Virus record (IMG/VR): IMGVR_UViG_3300023112_000655
Location: 1 to 28,783 of that record
Direction: 5' to 3' (one strand)
Length of the DNA: 28,783 bases
Source of the DNA: a virus
Positions 1 through 7,167 of this stretch are shown here, piece after piece (the stretch's first letter is position 1; each line of letters starts with the position of its first letter). A model generated the notes under the pieces. That model saw only the letters and a program-made list of their open reading frames with translations, ran no database searches and was not told the DNA's origin. A program made the translations under genes and the position numbers.

Positions 1-21
1 AGTGAAGAAATCGAGTCAAGG

Positions 22-147
22 GTTCTGAGATTTAGACTTTCCCTCTCCAGCTTTGAACACTGGAGTCAGAACTTCGAAAGCCCGTCTAAAAACAGGTTTT
101 CATAGGAATGAGGCTCCCCAACTCACGTTGGGGGGAGAGAGTCTAAA
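22..147 (+). promoter_or_regulatory. Structured leader upstream of the packaging genes
   Basis: This stretch has no convincing gene but strong dyads. GTTCTGA (22-28) pairs with TCAGAAC (66-72) around an inner CTCCAG/CTGGAG stem (45-50 with 60-65). CCCCAAC/GTTGGGG (116-122 with 127-133) forms a stable hairpin with a 4-base loop that can extend outward to 114-135. TTTAGACT (31-38) is the exact complement of AGTCTAAA (140-147), and its first seven bases also match GTCTAAA at 84-90. The long-range pairing conflicts with the local stems, so the RNA could switch between folds. Position before the terminase genes suits either an RNA leader or a DNA packaging-recognition site. The role is inferred only. 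Confidence 0.45.
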
Positions 148-165
148 AAACTTAACAAGAAGTAA

Positions 166-312
166 ATGGTCACTAAAAAAGAAGAAAAGGGTTGTATATC
201 AATTCTAATCCTCATAGCAGGAGCAGCTGGATTTTACGGAGATGATAAAAGTATAGTTGGATTGTTCTTCTTTTGTTTAGGAGTAGTAATGTTGTACGAT
301 ACTTTAAAATAA
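166..312 (+). CDS. Small hydrophobic membrane protein (48 aa)
   Basis: A short ORF encodes 48 residues. A charged amino end (MVTKKEEKG) is followed by two hydrophobic stretches, about residues 11-23 and 31-44, separated by a GDDKS turn. This is the shape of a two-pass membrane hairpin, with a short charged tail (YDTLK). A TTAAC element at 152-156 lies nine bases before the ATG, the same arrangement as many other genes here. The stop codon is only five bases before the terminase small subunit start. Hydrophobicity suggests a membrane role, possibly holin-like, but placement beside the packaging genes rather than the lysis genes gives no support. No family is recognised. Confidence 0.6.
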   Translation: MVTKKEEKGCISILILIAGAAGFYGDDKSIVGLFFFCLGVVMLYDTLK

Positions 313-317
313 AAAAT

Positions 318-797
318 ATGCCAAAATCAACACTAGAGACACCGTTAAATAGTAAAACCAAGAGTGGACATGTTCTTACTGATAAAGAAGAGCTCTTTTG
401 TAATGTATACGTAGAAACATTCGATAAAATAAAAGCAGTATTAGCAGCTTATAACGTAGATCAAGATAAACCAGGATGGAATCAAACAGCTAGAGTTATA
501 GCTCACGACAACCTAACAAAGGTTTACATTAACGAGAGAATAAGGGAATTACTCGATAAACATCACTTAAATGACGAAGAAGTAGATTTAGAATTAGCTC
601 ATATAATTAGACAAAATGCAGAATACAATCCAAAGAGAGCTGCAATAAACGAATATAATAAAATAAAAGGAAGACATGCTGCAGAAAAACATGAACACAA
701 GTTTAAAGGAGCTAGTGATGAAGAACTTAGAGAACGTGCCTCGGAACTCATTACAGGAGTTATTGGAGATACAAGCGGAACTGGAAAGAAGAAGTAA
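318..797 (+). CDS. terS: Terminase small subunit
   Basis: A 159-aa protein that should bind the packaging site and recruit the large subunit. Residues about 19-80 follow the pattern of phage small terminases: LTDKEELFCNVYVETFDKIKAV, a segment like the LTxKQxxFxxxY...N...A start of the family's helix-turn-helix, then NQTARVIAHDNLTKVYINERIREL, like the usual A...a..LL.n..V..yI..r. The rest is helical and charged, ending in a GTGKKK tail. The frame is open further upstream to 273, but the ATG at 318 is preferred because it follows the upstream gene's stop with an A-rich leader and makes the start match the family. The 3' end overlaps the large subunit start. Confidence 0.8.
   Translation: MPKSTLETPLNSKTKSGHVLTDKEELFCNVYVETFDKIKAVLAAYNVDQDKPGWNQTARVIAHDNLTKVYINERIRELLDKHHLNDEEVDLELAHIIRQNAEYNPKRAAINEYNKIKGRHAAEKHEHKFKGASDEELRERASELITGVIGDTSGTGKKK
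705..711 (+). promoter_or_regulatory. Shine-Dalgarno-like site selecting the terL start
   Basis: AAAGGAG lies six bases before the ATG at 718, inside the terS coding sequence. It is one of the few good SD matches in the window. It favours 718 over the other in-frame ATGs at 676 and 691 and over a downstream ATG at 853 that would remove the helix before the Walker A motif. Confidence 0.45.
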
Positions 798-2259
798 TGA
801 GAACCTAGCAGAAACTTTTGTTCCTAATAGCAAAGGAGAAGAATTCATTAAGATGGTAGGGAATAACGAATCCTTCATCAATATGTTTTGTGCTGCTAAT
901 GGAGTAGGGAAGTCAGCAACTTGTGCAATGATAACAAGAGCAATCTGTTTCGGACCAGTAGATCACGATACTACTAGAAGTAGATGGAAAGAAGAATGGG
1001 GAGAAGCACCTGATTCTTTTTTTGATTATCCTCTGTATAAAGATTTCCCTTATTTGAAGAAAGGGAGAATTATATCTGATCCCACAACGATTAAAGAGAA
1101 GATTGTTCCAGAATTAAAGCTATGGTTCCCAGCAAATAGATTCGACATTCATTACGATACAAGGAAGGAAGGGAAGCAATTCGAAGCTAAGTGGATGACT
1201 GATACAGGATTTGAATTTGATTTAATGACAACAGAACAGAATGCTAAAGAGTTTGAATCAACAGATCTAGGATTCCTTTATTTTGACGAGCCAGCTCCAA
1301 ATGATATATATCTAGCCTCAATAGCTCGTTGTAGAAGAGGAGCGATAGTCTATTGGGGATTTACTCCATTGAAGTATTCAGCGTGGATTAAAGATGATCT
1401 TTACGATAAAAGAGACGGGAAGACGATTGATTATGTCACAGCAGATGTATGGGAGAACTGTGAAGAGAGAGAAGGAACTAGGGGAATTCTTAAGGAAATA
1501 GATATCGATAGAATGATCTCCCAATATCCAGAAGTAGAGTTTGAAGCTCGTGTGAATGGAAAGTTCGGACATTTACTTGGATTAGTTCACAAGAAGTTCG
1601 AACCAAAGATTCATGTAATAGAGCCATTTGATATAGATGAGAACGATTTCTGTGTGGCAATGGCATTAGATACTCATTCTAGGGTTCCTGATGCACTCCT
1701 CTGGATGGCAATTGATGAAAAGGGACGTAAGTACATCATTGATGAATTGATGTTTACAGGGACAGATAAGGAAGTTGCAGCCAAGATTATGAAGAAAGAA
1801 GAGGATGGACATATGAGAATAATAGATAGATTGATAGATCCATCAGCATTTAACGATGACAAGAGAACGAACGAAAAATCATATGCAGATCGATTAGAAG
1901 GGCATGGATTACGATTTAAGCGAGGTAGTAAGAAGTTGCATGAATGTATTAGAAGGACAGATTCAGCTCTTAAATACGAATTAAAAGAGGGCAAACTTGT
2001 AGTAGAACCAGAGTTTTACATATTCTCTAATTGTCAGGGACTAATTAAAGAGTTATTACACTATGTATGGGACGAATACCAAGGGAAGAGCAAGGATAAG
2101 AAAGATCCTAATCCTAATCCAGTAGACAAGGATGATCACTTAATAGAGGATTTACATAGATTATTGATGGAAGATTACTATTTCAGACCAAGAGGAAAGC
2201 AGAGATCAGTTAGATCTATCAGGAATAAAACCTTAAACCTACGTACACCTAAATGCTAA
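718..2259 (+). CDS. terL: Terminase large subunit (ATPase/nuclease)
   Basis: The DNA packaging motor protein, about 513 aa from this start. Positions below count from this methionine. The Walker A motif AANGVGKS is at about 59-66 and the Walker B segment FLYFDEP at about 186-192. A coupling-type YWGFTPL follows at about 212-218. The RNase H-like nuclease half has the first acidic residue in MALDTHSR (about 318), the second in LIDPSA (about 374) and the third in DKDDHLIEDLHRLL (about 471-473), in the order expected for TerL. It overlaps terS by 80 bases, with an SD-like AAAGGAG before the ATG. The frame is also open up to an ATG at 676. The stop overlaps the next small gene (ATGCTAA). Confidence 0.93.
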   Translation: MKNLENVPRNSLQELLEIQAELERRSNENLAETFVPNSKGEEFIKMVGNNESFINMFCAANGVGKSATCAMITRAICFGPVDHDTTRSRWKEEWGEAPDSFFDYPLYKDFPYLKKGRIISDPTTIKEKIVPELKLWFPANRFDIHYDTRKEGKQFEAKWMTDTGFEFDLMTTEQNAKEFESTDLGFLYFDEPAPNDIYLASIARCRRGAIVYWGFTPLKYSAWIKDDLYDKRDGKTIDYVTADVWENCEEREGTRGILKEIDIDRMISQYPEVEFEARVNGKFGHLLGLVHKKFEPKIHVIEPFDIDENDFCVAMALDTHSRVPDALLWMAIDEKGRKYIIDELMFTGTDKEVAAKIMKKEEDGHMRIIDRLIDPSAFNDDKRTNEKSYADRLEGHGLRFKRGSKKLHECIRRTDSALKYELKEGKLVVEPEFYIFSNCQGLIKELLHYVWDEYQGKSKDKKDPNPNPVDKDDHLIEDLHRLLMEDYYFRPRGKQRSVRSIRNKTLNLRTPKC

Positions 2260-2390
2260 AACCAGTAAACTTAAAGATACAGAAGTTAGTAGAGTACATG
2301 GAAGATAATCCATACTGTACGATAACTATTGTTATTCAGAATGGAGAGCCAGTATTCATAGAACGTATAACTGAGAGGATTAAGCTGTAA
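2253..2390 (+). CDS. DUF2292-like small protein (45 aa)
   Basis: A 45-aa ORF whose ATG overlaps the terL stop. The sequence pattern (a short helix, then TITIVIQNGEPVFIERITERIKL split over about residues 23-45) matches the small DUF2292/YezD-type proteins, which end in a two-strand unit of the form G-x-(V/I)-x-(I/V)-x-(I/V)-x-(N/D)-G-...-I-E-x-T-E-(R/K)-I-(R/K). No enzymatic residues are visible and the function of the family is unknown to me. Translation is probably coupled to terL through the ATGCTAA overlap, because no independent start signal is visible. Placement between the packaging ATPase and the portal is unusual. Confidence 0.65.
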   Translation: MLKPVNLKIQKLVEYMEDNPYCTITIVIQNGEPVFIERITERIKL

Positions 2391-2396
2391 CTTATG

Positions 2397-2425
2397 TTTA
2401 CTTAAATGGTAAAATAAGTTAAAAT
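2397..2425 (+). promoter_or_regulatory. Possible sigma70-like promoter before the portal gene
   Basis: TTTACT (2397-2402) and TAAAAT (2420-2425) are separated by 17 bases, inside the only AT-rich gap between terL/DUF2292 and the portal. A start downstream would give a leader carrying the 2449-2482 hairpin. In AT-rich DNA such matches are common, so this is weak. A Bacteroidota-type TAnnTTTG box was not seen. Confidence 0.22.
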
Positions 2426-2448
2426 AAAGGTAGTAATTATCTCGAAAA

Positions 2449-2482
2449 GGGAAAAACCCACGGAGAGTAACCGTGATTTCCC
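2449..2482 (+). promoter_or_regulatory. Hairpin directly before the portal start
   Basis: GGGAAA (2449-2454) pairs with TTTCCC (2477-2482). Inside it CACGG (2459-2463) pairs with CCGTG (2471-2475), leaving a seven-base AGAGTAA loop. The outer stem ends one base before the portal ATG at 2484. A purine-rich GGAGAG spans the inner stem and loop, so folding could control ribosome access. No U-run follows, so it is not a simple terminator. Confidence 0.5.
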
Positions 2483-2483
2483 T

Positions 2484-4625
2484 ATGATAGATAATAATGA
2501 AATACAGAAAAGGTGGCAATTTGCCTGGGAAGCTAAACAAGATGAGCTATCTCGTATAGAGAAGGCTTCTTGGTGGCTTTATGAATTTGAACGACACCTT
2601 GAAAGAGGTGAAGAAGGACACGCAGCATACAGATTCCCTGAAACAATGGGGTATCTTTTGCGTAGATATAACAACTTCCTTAGTGTTATTCCAGAAGCTA
2701 GAGCAACAATGAACGGAGATGAAGGATTAACGATGCAGTCTACGCTGGATCATTTTCAACGTGTAGCTAATATGACTCGTACACGAATGCAAGCTCTATG
2801 GCATACAGCTGGATATGGTAATTCAGCAATATGTGTAGTTCCTAATAGATACACTCAATACGATAGGAAGAAAGATAAATGGTACACAAAATATAGAGGA
2901 GTAGCTTCTGAGCATGTAGATTGGAGACATTTGTTTCCAGCTCCAGGGTTCCAGAACTTACACGATCATACTGGATTGAATCAATGTCCGTGGGTATTTA
3001 GAAAGAAAATCTTCCAAATAGATACATTTAGACGAATATACAGTGATCCTAAGTATAAGAACGTAGATCAAGTAAGTCCTACTACATGGGGAGATACTAA
3101 TGTTTGGTATGACGATAAGTTCAAGAAGAAGCATGAAACAGAAGAGCTTACTTCACAGAAAGAATTCGTAACCGTATTAGAATACTATGATGTTGAAAAC
3201 GATATATACTCAATCAACGCCTCTGGAGGAATTGAAATCTACAACTCACCAGATGGTATTGAGCTATCACATAAAGAGTTTCCATTTCATCAGTACAGGA
3301 ATATCCAAAGAGGAGACACTATCAACGGAATGGGTGAGATAGAGCTTAATCTTCCATATAATCTGTTTAGAGAGAAGATAATGAACCTAGCAATAGATGA
3401 CGCAATGCTACAAGTTCAGCCAGCATTAGTAGTAGATGGGGATATTAACTTCAATCCTGAAGAGCATGAACTACAATCTGGAGCTATATTTGATGTAAGA
3501 GGACCAGTAAACGGTAAACTACAGGATCATATTATGCCATTAAGACCAGGAGGAGGTATTACACAAGGAGTAATGTCAATGATTCAGATGGTTGAGAACT
3601 CAAGAATAGCTGTTACTTCAGACGATACAACAGCTCTTTATTCAAATCCTAATCAATTAGCTACTCAAACATTGGCTAAAATGCAGACACTTAATAAGAG
3701 TATTGACGCTTCTACTAAGCAGAATATCTACGATGCTGAATTCTATATGACTAGACAGACATTATCTTACATAAAGAATGAGCTATCAGAACCTATTAGA
3801 GAAGATAAGAAGATCGTTTACCCACTTGTTAAGGTGAAAGGATACAAAGCTGTGCAGAATAAACCTGATTCAGGAGTTAAGTTCGTAAAACAGCAAGGAG
3901 CGATTGATAAATTCAATCTTAATAAAAAGATTACAAATACATTCGATATAGATGAAATAGAGATCATCTCAGCTCAGAAAGATGAAGAATTGAAGAGAGA
4001 TCAGACTGAGAAGCTAATGATGCTCCTACAGACAACTATGAGCACCCTAAGTAACTTAGCTCAGACTAATCCTAGTTTGATACAAGAGATATTCGGAACA
4101 ATGGACTTCTCAGAACTAATGAAATATATGGCTAAGAACCTTGGATTAGGTGATGAGTTACAGGATATCTTCCCAGTAATAGAGAAGACTGGAGTAGAAC
4201 TTGATGAGATCGATGCAGAGCATGACTTAGTTGCAGCAGGTATCGTTCCAACTATTAAGCAGGGTGAAGATAGTGAATCCCATTACGGAGAGCACGTATT
4301 GTTTATGGGATCTAAAGTATTCAAGGATCTAGGTAAACAAGCTAAAGAAGCTCTTAATAAGCATTTAGAGATGACAGTTAAAAATATAATTAACCAAAAG
4401 GTCTATGTTGACAGAAAAACTGCACAAACCACCGATGGAGAGGAAGGAATGGGCACGACTCAAGAAGTATCTACCAGACGAAGCAATCCGAGCACTGGAG
4501 GTATGGTGGGTAACTCGTTTGGAGGAGATAAACCAGAAGCTAATCAAATCACTGGAGACACATTGGCTCCACAAAATATACCGCAAACTGCTAGGCCAGG
4601 AGAGCAACCTAACCCTGTTGGCTGA
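2484..4625 (+). CDS. Portal protein (P22-type, large)
   Basis: A 713-aa protein forming the dodecameric ring at the capsid vertex through which DNA is packaged and ejected. Its size is that of the P22-like large portals rather than the 400-500-aa siphovirus type. The amino part is rich in Trp/Tyr and helical. The core at about residues 280-350 (GMGEIELNLPYNLFREK, then LQVQPALVVDGDI and SGAIFDVRGP) is a typical portal wing/stem pattern, with the long helical segments at about 380-430. Residues about 500-580 are helical. The last 80 residues are low-complexity Gly/Thr/Asn/Pro sequence, and that part is overprinted by another frame. A hairpin lies just upstream and scaffold and capsid genes follow. 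Confidence 0.88.
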   Translation: MIDNNEIQKRWQFAWEAKQDELSRIEKASWWLYEFERHLERGEEGHAAYRFPETMGYLLRRYNNFLSVIPEARATMNGDEGLTMQSTLDHFQRVANMTRTRMQALWHTAGYGNSAICVVPNRYTQYDRKKDKWYTKYRGVASEHVDWRHLFPAPGFQNLHDHTGLNQCPWVFRKKIFQIDTFRRIYSDPKYKNVDQVSPTTWGDTNVWYDDKFKKKHETEELTSQKEFVTVLEYYDVENDIYSINASGGIEIYNSPDGIELSHKEFPFHQYRNIQRGDTINGMGEIELNLPYNLFREKIMNLAIDDAMLQVQPALVVDGDINFNPEEHELQSGAIFDVRGPVNGKLQDHIMPLRPGGGITQGVMSMIQMVENSRIAVTSDDTTALYSNPNQLATQTLAKMQTLNKSIDASTKQNIYDAEFYMTRQTLSYIKNELSEPIREDKKIVYPLVKVKGYKAVQNKPDSGVKFVKQQGAIDKFNLNKKITNTFDIDEIEIISAQKDEELKRDQTEKLMMLLQTTMSTLSNLAQTNPSLIQEIFGTMDFSELMKYMAKNLGLGDELQDIFPVIEKTGVELDEIDAEHDLVAAGIVPTIKQGEDSESHYGEHVLFMGSKVFKDLGKQAKEALNKHLEMTVKNIINQKVYVDRKTAQTTDGEEGMGTTQEVSTRRSNPSTGGMVGNSFGGDKPEANQITGDTLAPQNIPQTARPGEQPNPVG
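4390..4394 (+). promoter_or_regulatory. TTAAC start element inside the portal gene
   Basis: TTAAC lies ten bases before the ATG at 4405. The same element at 8-11 bases precedes nine other starts in the window. The wider context TTAACCAAA also precedes the decoration protein start (5667-5675). It supports 4405 as a genuine start of the overlapping ORF. Confidence 0.4.
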
Positions 4626-4761
4626 GAAAAAGCTCTGTCAGAGATTCATATCTGATTTAAAGTCAGTAATCACTGCAAGAGCTAACGAAAGAAAGAGGAC
4701 CTTTAAAATCAAGGAAGAGATGGCGGAATACAAACGTCGTCGAATATCACAAACTATGTAG
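4405..4761 (+). CDS. Basic helical protein overprinting the portal 3' end
   Basis: A 118-aa ORF in the +1 frame relative to the portal, overlapping it by 221 bases and continuing 136 bases past the portal stop. The product is highly charged and helical with several tryptophans (EVWWVTRLEEINQKL at about 32-46) and a Lys/Arg-rich tail ending KRRRISQTM. No family is recognised. An open frame this long is unlikely by chance in AT-rich DNA, and a TTAAC element precedes the ATG by ten bases. Alternatives are an ATG at 4435, or a TTG at 4618 that would leave a 47-48-aa protein overlapping only the last codons of the portal. The stop lies inside the left arm of the 4754-4804 hairpin. Confidence 0.55.
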   Translation: MLTEKLHKPPMERKEWARLKKYLPDEAIRALEVWWVTRLEEINQKLIKSLETHWLHKIYRKLLGQESNLTLLAEKKLCQRFISDLKSVITARANERKRTFKIKEEMAEYKRRRISQTM

Positions 4762-4804
4762 CTTAGGTGCAGTTCACGCTAATGGATTGCCCTGAGCCAC
4801 ATAG
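4754..4804 (+). promoter_or_regulatory. Long hairpin between portal and scaffold genes
   Basis: CTATGT-A-GCTTAGG (4754-4767) pairs with CCTGAGC-C-ACATAG (4791-4804): thirteen pairs, one of them G-T, around a single A/C mismatch, with a 23-base loop. The left arm includes the stop of the overlapping basic ORF. A T-run (4814-4819) begins ten bases after the stem, too far for a classic terminator. It could be a processing or stability element that separates portal from scaffold expression. Confidence 0.5.
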
Positions 4805-4831
4805 GTTCATATATTTTTTAACATCTATACA

Positions 4832-5662
4832 ATGGATGAAACATCTTCAACCGACGACATTCAGGTCGAGGTAACGAAGGACACCGTCGAGCCAGTGCAA
4901 ACTGAGCAAACAGGTGGAGCGGAAGACACCGCTATTAAAAACGATGCGCCTACACCAGAGGCAAAAGCCGAGGAAGGTAAGGGTGGTAATGTTGGAGCCG
5001 TAATTGAGAAACTTGGTAATGACAAGAAAGCTGCATACGAGGATCTAATGGATCTAGCAATGGAAAGTGAAGTAGCTAGAGACAAGATCAAAGCTAAAAT
5101 ACAATCTGATCCTTCAATGGAGAAGTATGTAAAAAGCAAGTTCGGAACGCAGTACGATCAAATCATGTCTGATAAGCCAGTAACGAAGACAGAAGGACTT
5201 GATTTGGAAAAGATCAGGGAAGAAGAGCGTATTAAAGCTCGAGCAGAACTGATTGAAAAACAGATTGTAACTAACCGAGATAAGTATCTCGACCAGAAAG
5301 CTGTAGAGTTTGGGTTTAATGCAGATGAGACGGAGAAGTTTAAAAAGACTTTCGATGTCCTATCTGGAGTAGAAGCTGATGAAGACGCAGCTGCAAGATC
5401 AGCAGCAAGAGTCGTCAACGATGAAAAGGTATCAGCTAAACCAATCTCGCATAATACAGCTGGAGGAGGAGAAGCACCAGCCCCAGTAGATTCCAAGATA
5501 GTCAAGGTATCAGCTGGTTTAGCAGAGTTTGCAAAGTCCAGAGGTATAGAGTTGAAGGAATTCGCTCGAGAGATCGCAACGATCCAAGAGCGTTCAAGCG
5601 TCGATAATAAAGGAGTAAGTGTATTATCACTTCCACCTTTAAAAGACGTGAAGCCAGAATAA
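4832..5662 (+). CDS. Scaffolding protein
   Basis: A 276-aa, strongly acidic, Glu/Lys/Ala-rich protein lying between portal and capsid genes, where phage scaffolds are normally encoded. The first 55 residues are disordered in appearance (Thr/Glu/Ala/Pro-rich). Residues about 55-200 are predicted helical with heptad-like spacing (KIREEERIKARAELIEKQ at about 126-143). The carboxyl part has a Gly/Ala/Pro linker and a short helix near 220-260. It should assemble inside the prohead and leave before packaging. A TTAAC element is nine bases before the ATG. No protease motif is seen here. The assignment rests on composition and position. Confidence 0.72.
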   Translation: MDETSSTDDIQVEVTKDTVEPVQTEQTGGAEDTAIKNDAPTPEAKAEEGKGGNVGAVIEKLGNDKKAAYEDLMDLAMESEVARDKIKAKIQSDPSMEKYVKSKFGTQYDQIMSDKPVTKTEGLDLEKIREEERIKARAELIEKQIVTNRDKYLDQKAVEFGFNADETEKFKKTFDVLSGVEADEDAAARSAARVVNDEKVSAKPISHNTAGGGEAPAPVDSKIVKVSAGLAEFAKSRGIELKEFAREIATIQERSSVDNKGVSVLSLPPLKDVKPE

Positions 5663-5682
5663 TTCTTTAACCAAAGTAAAAC

Positions 5683-6150
5683 ATGGCAGATTTTAGATTC
5701 CGAGGCACTCTCAATGGAGAAGATGCTGTAGGAGTAGTAAAAGATGTTGTAGCAGGAACAGCTGCTTCTATTGCTATTGGTGATCTAGTAATCCCTGATG
5801 ATGTTAATCCAGGGTATGTACGATTGATTGCTAATGCAGAAGTTATAGCTGCTGCTTATCGTGTTTACATCGCACTAAGTGCTTCAGATGAAACAGCTGG
5901 TGTAGATGGAACGGTAAAACTTCAATACGCTCCAAACATGATACTAGAAGGGACTGCGACAACTCCAGCCAACCTAGTACAAGCAGTAATTGATACTCTA
6001 GTTACAGTAGATGTAAATACAGGAGTAATTACTGTAGATGAAAATGACACTGCAAACGGATTCCTAAGGATTAAACGTCCTCAGGGTGGTGCAGGCAACT
6101 TCGAAACTACATCAGGTGTAATGGAAGTTATCGCAAATCCAACTAACTAA
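5683..6150 (+). CDS. Capsid decoration/stabilisation protein
   Basis: A 155-aa, beta-rich protein just before the major capsid gene. The opening (ADFRFRGTLNG, then KDVVAGTAASIAIGDLVI) resembles DUF2190-type capsid decoration proteins, in which an early GDLV strand and Gly/Val/Ala-rich strands form a small beta domain. The end (GFLRIKRPQGG...ETTSGVMEVIANPTN) is a plausible closing strand. It most likely sits on the outer capsid surface and stabilises the expanded head. TTAAC lies 11 bases before the ATG. It is 20 bases from both the scaffold and capsid genes, so the three are probably co-transcribed. The family match is by pattern, not by search. Confidence 0.6.
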   Translation: MADFRFRGTLNGEDAVGVVKDVVAGTAASIAIGDLVIPDDVNPGYVRLIANAEVIAAAYRVYIALSASDETAGVDGTVKLQYAPNMILEGTATTPANLVQAVIDTLVTVDVNTGVITVDENDTANGFLRIKRPQGGAGNFETTSGVMEVIANPTN

Positions 6151-6170
6151 TTTATTAACGATTATAGACT

Positions 6171-7067
6171 ATGAGTTTTACAAGTCTTAAACCAAGTGAG
6201 GTTGACTTGCTCGTAAAGAAAGAGTTTCTTTCTGGATACGAGTCATATACCCCACATGGTCAAATGATCTTCAACATCGACACTCCAGATCGTCTCAATG
6301 AGAAAGAGTCTGTAGTAACGACTGATGGAGACATTCCACAAGTTGCAGAAGGAGCTGATTATCCAGAAGCTCAGATCCGTGAACTTGGAACACAAACATT
6401 CACATCTCTTGAATACAAGAAGAAGTTTGGAATCACAGAACTAATGATGGATTTCTCAAACTACGGTTCTACAATGAAAGAAATGAGGATGGCTGGATAC
6501 AGAGCTAGATACAAACAAGATCTGTTGATGGAACAAACTCTTTCAGGAGGGTTCGCTACAACAACAACTTGGGACGGTGAGTATCTATTCTCTGCTTCTC
6601 ACGAAGTATCAGATACAGGAGTAACACAATCAAACCTGATTACAGGTGCGATGACAAAAGACAAGCTTAACGAGATGTATATCGCTCTTAAGCAAATGAA
6701 GGCACATGATGGACTAAAGATGCCTTTACAAACAGCTTATCTAGTAGTGCCAACTGCACTTAAGATGACTGCTTGGGAACTAATCAGTTCTCCAGACGAT
6801 CCAACAACAGCTGATCGTTCAAAGAACTTCATCAATAGCTTGAACATCAAGATTATTGAATGGCCACTACTTGATGATAGTTCAACATCTGCATACTTCA
6901 TGTGTTCAGAGAAGATGTTCCACACTCTTACTGCTTACCAGAAAGCACAACCAAGCATGAGAATGTACATCGACGAAGACACAGGAAATATGTACGAGAA
7001 AGTTAGATTCGTTCAGACACAAGGAGCGACTGACTACTTTGGAACTGTAGGATCTACAGGTCTATAA
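6171..7067 (+). CDS. Major capsid protein (HK97 fold, gpT-like)
   Basis: A 298-aa protein in the classic position after scaffold and decoration genes. The pattern resembles Mu gpT-type capsid proteins. It has an N-arm without a long delta domain, the E-loop/A-strand region VVTTDGDIPQVAEGADYP (about 48-65), the spine-helix segment around 98-122 (MKEMRMAGYRARYKQDLL), and WDGEYLFSASHE at about 134-145. An A-domain part (LQTAYLVVPTALKM) is followed by a closing GATDYFGTVGSTG. No N-terminal propeptide cleavage site is obvious, which fits a separate scaffold. TTAAC lies 11 bases before the ATG. The structured gap after the stop may stabilise or bound this highly expressed message. Confidence 0.85.
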   Translation: MSFTSLKPSEVDLLVKKEFLSGYESYTPHGQMIFNIDTPDRLNEKESVVTTDGDIPQVAEGADYPEAQIRELGTQTFTSLEYKKKFGITELMMDFSNYGSTMKEMRMAGYRARYKQDLLMEQTLSGGFATTTTWDGEYLFSASHEVSDTGVTQSNLITGAMTKDKLNEMYIALKQMKAHDGLKMPLQTAYLVVPTALKMTAWELISSPDDPTTADRSKNFINSLNIKIIEWPLLDDSSTSAYFMCSEKMFHTLTAYQKAQPSMRMYIDEDTGNMYEKVRFVQTQGATDYFGTVGSTGL

Positions 7068-7068
7068 A

Positions 7069-7105
7069 GACCTCTGGTGGGGCTGCTTGACCTCTAGTGA
7101 GGGCT
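7069..7105 (+). repeat. Imperfect tandem-like direct repeat after the capsid gene
   Basis: Two copies of gacctct(g/a)gtg(-/a)gggct occur at 7069-7084 and 7089-7105, differing by one substitution and one insertion. The second copy contributes the left arm of a CTCTAG/CTAGAG hairpin (7092-7097 with 7104-7109). It lies in the non-coding gap 7068-7167. Confidence 0.55.
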
Positions 7106-7124
7106 AGAGAGGAAAGCTACGGCT

Positions 7125-7150
7125 GATATAAACAGCTCCATCTTTATATC
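7125..7150 (+). promoter_or_regulatory. Perfect 8-bp inverted repeat before the next gene
   Basis: GATATAAA (7125-7132) and TTTATATC (7143-7150) form a perfect stem with a ten-base loop, ending 17 bases before the ATG at 7168. The TTAAC element (7153-7157) follows directly. It could be an operator or an RNA hairpin. No U-run follows, so it is not a standard terminator. Confidence 0.4.
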
Positions 7151-7167
7151 CCTTAACAATTTAAAAC

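Noticed and set aside
1-165. phi29-type packaging RNA
   Set aside because: The size and position near packaging genes are suggestive, but the phage has a normal two-subunit terminase and the phi29 pRNA layout was not recognised.
273-317. Upstream extension of the terminase small subunit to 273
   Set aside because: The extra residues overlap the 48-aa membrane protein gene and do not fit the family; the ATG at 318 fits better.
594-881. Open reading frames on the - strand (for example 594-881, 1674-1994, 5158-5505, 22541-22888, 23858-24253, 24437-24925)
   Set aside because: All lie opposite well-supported + strand genes, have Ser/Phe/Ile/Leu-rich compositions typical of antisense readings of such genes, and show no family pattern.
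4625-4761. Programmed +1 frameshift producing a portal with a basic extension
   Set aside because: No slippery site was evident, and the downstream frame has its own ATG with a TTAAC element, so a separate overlapping gene is simpler. Not excluded.
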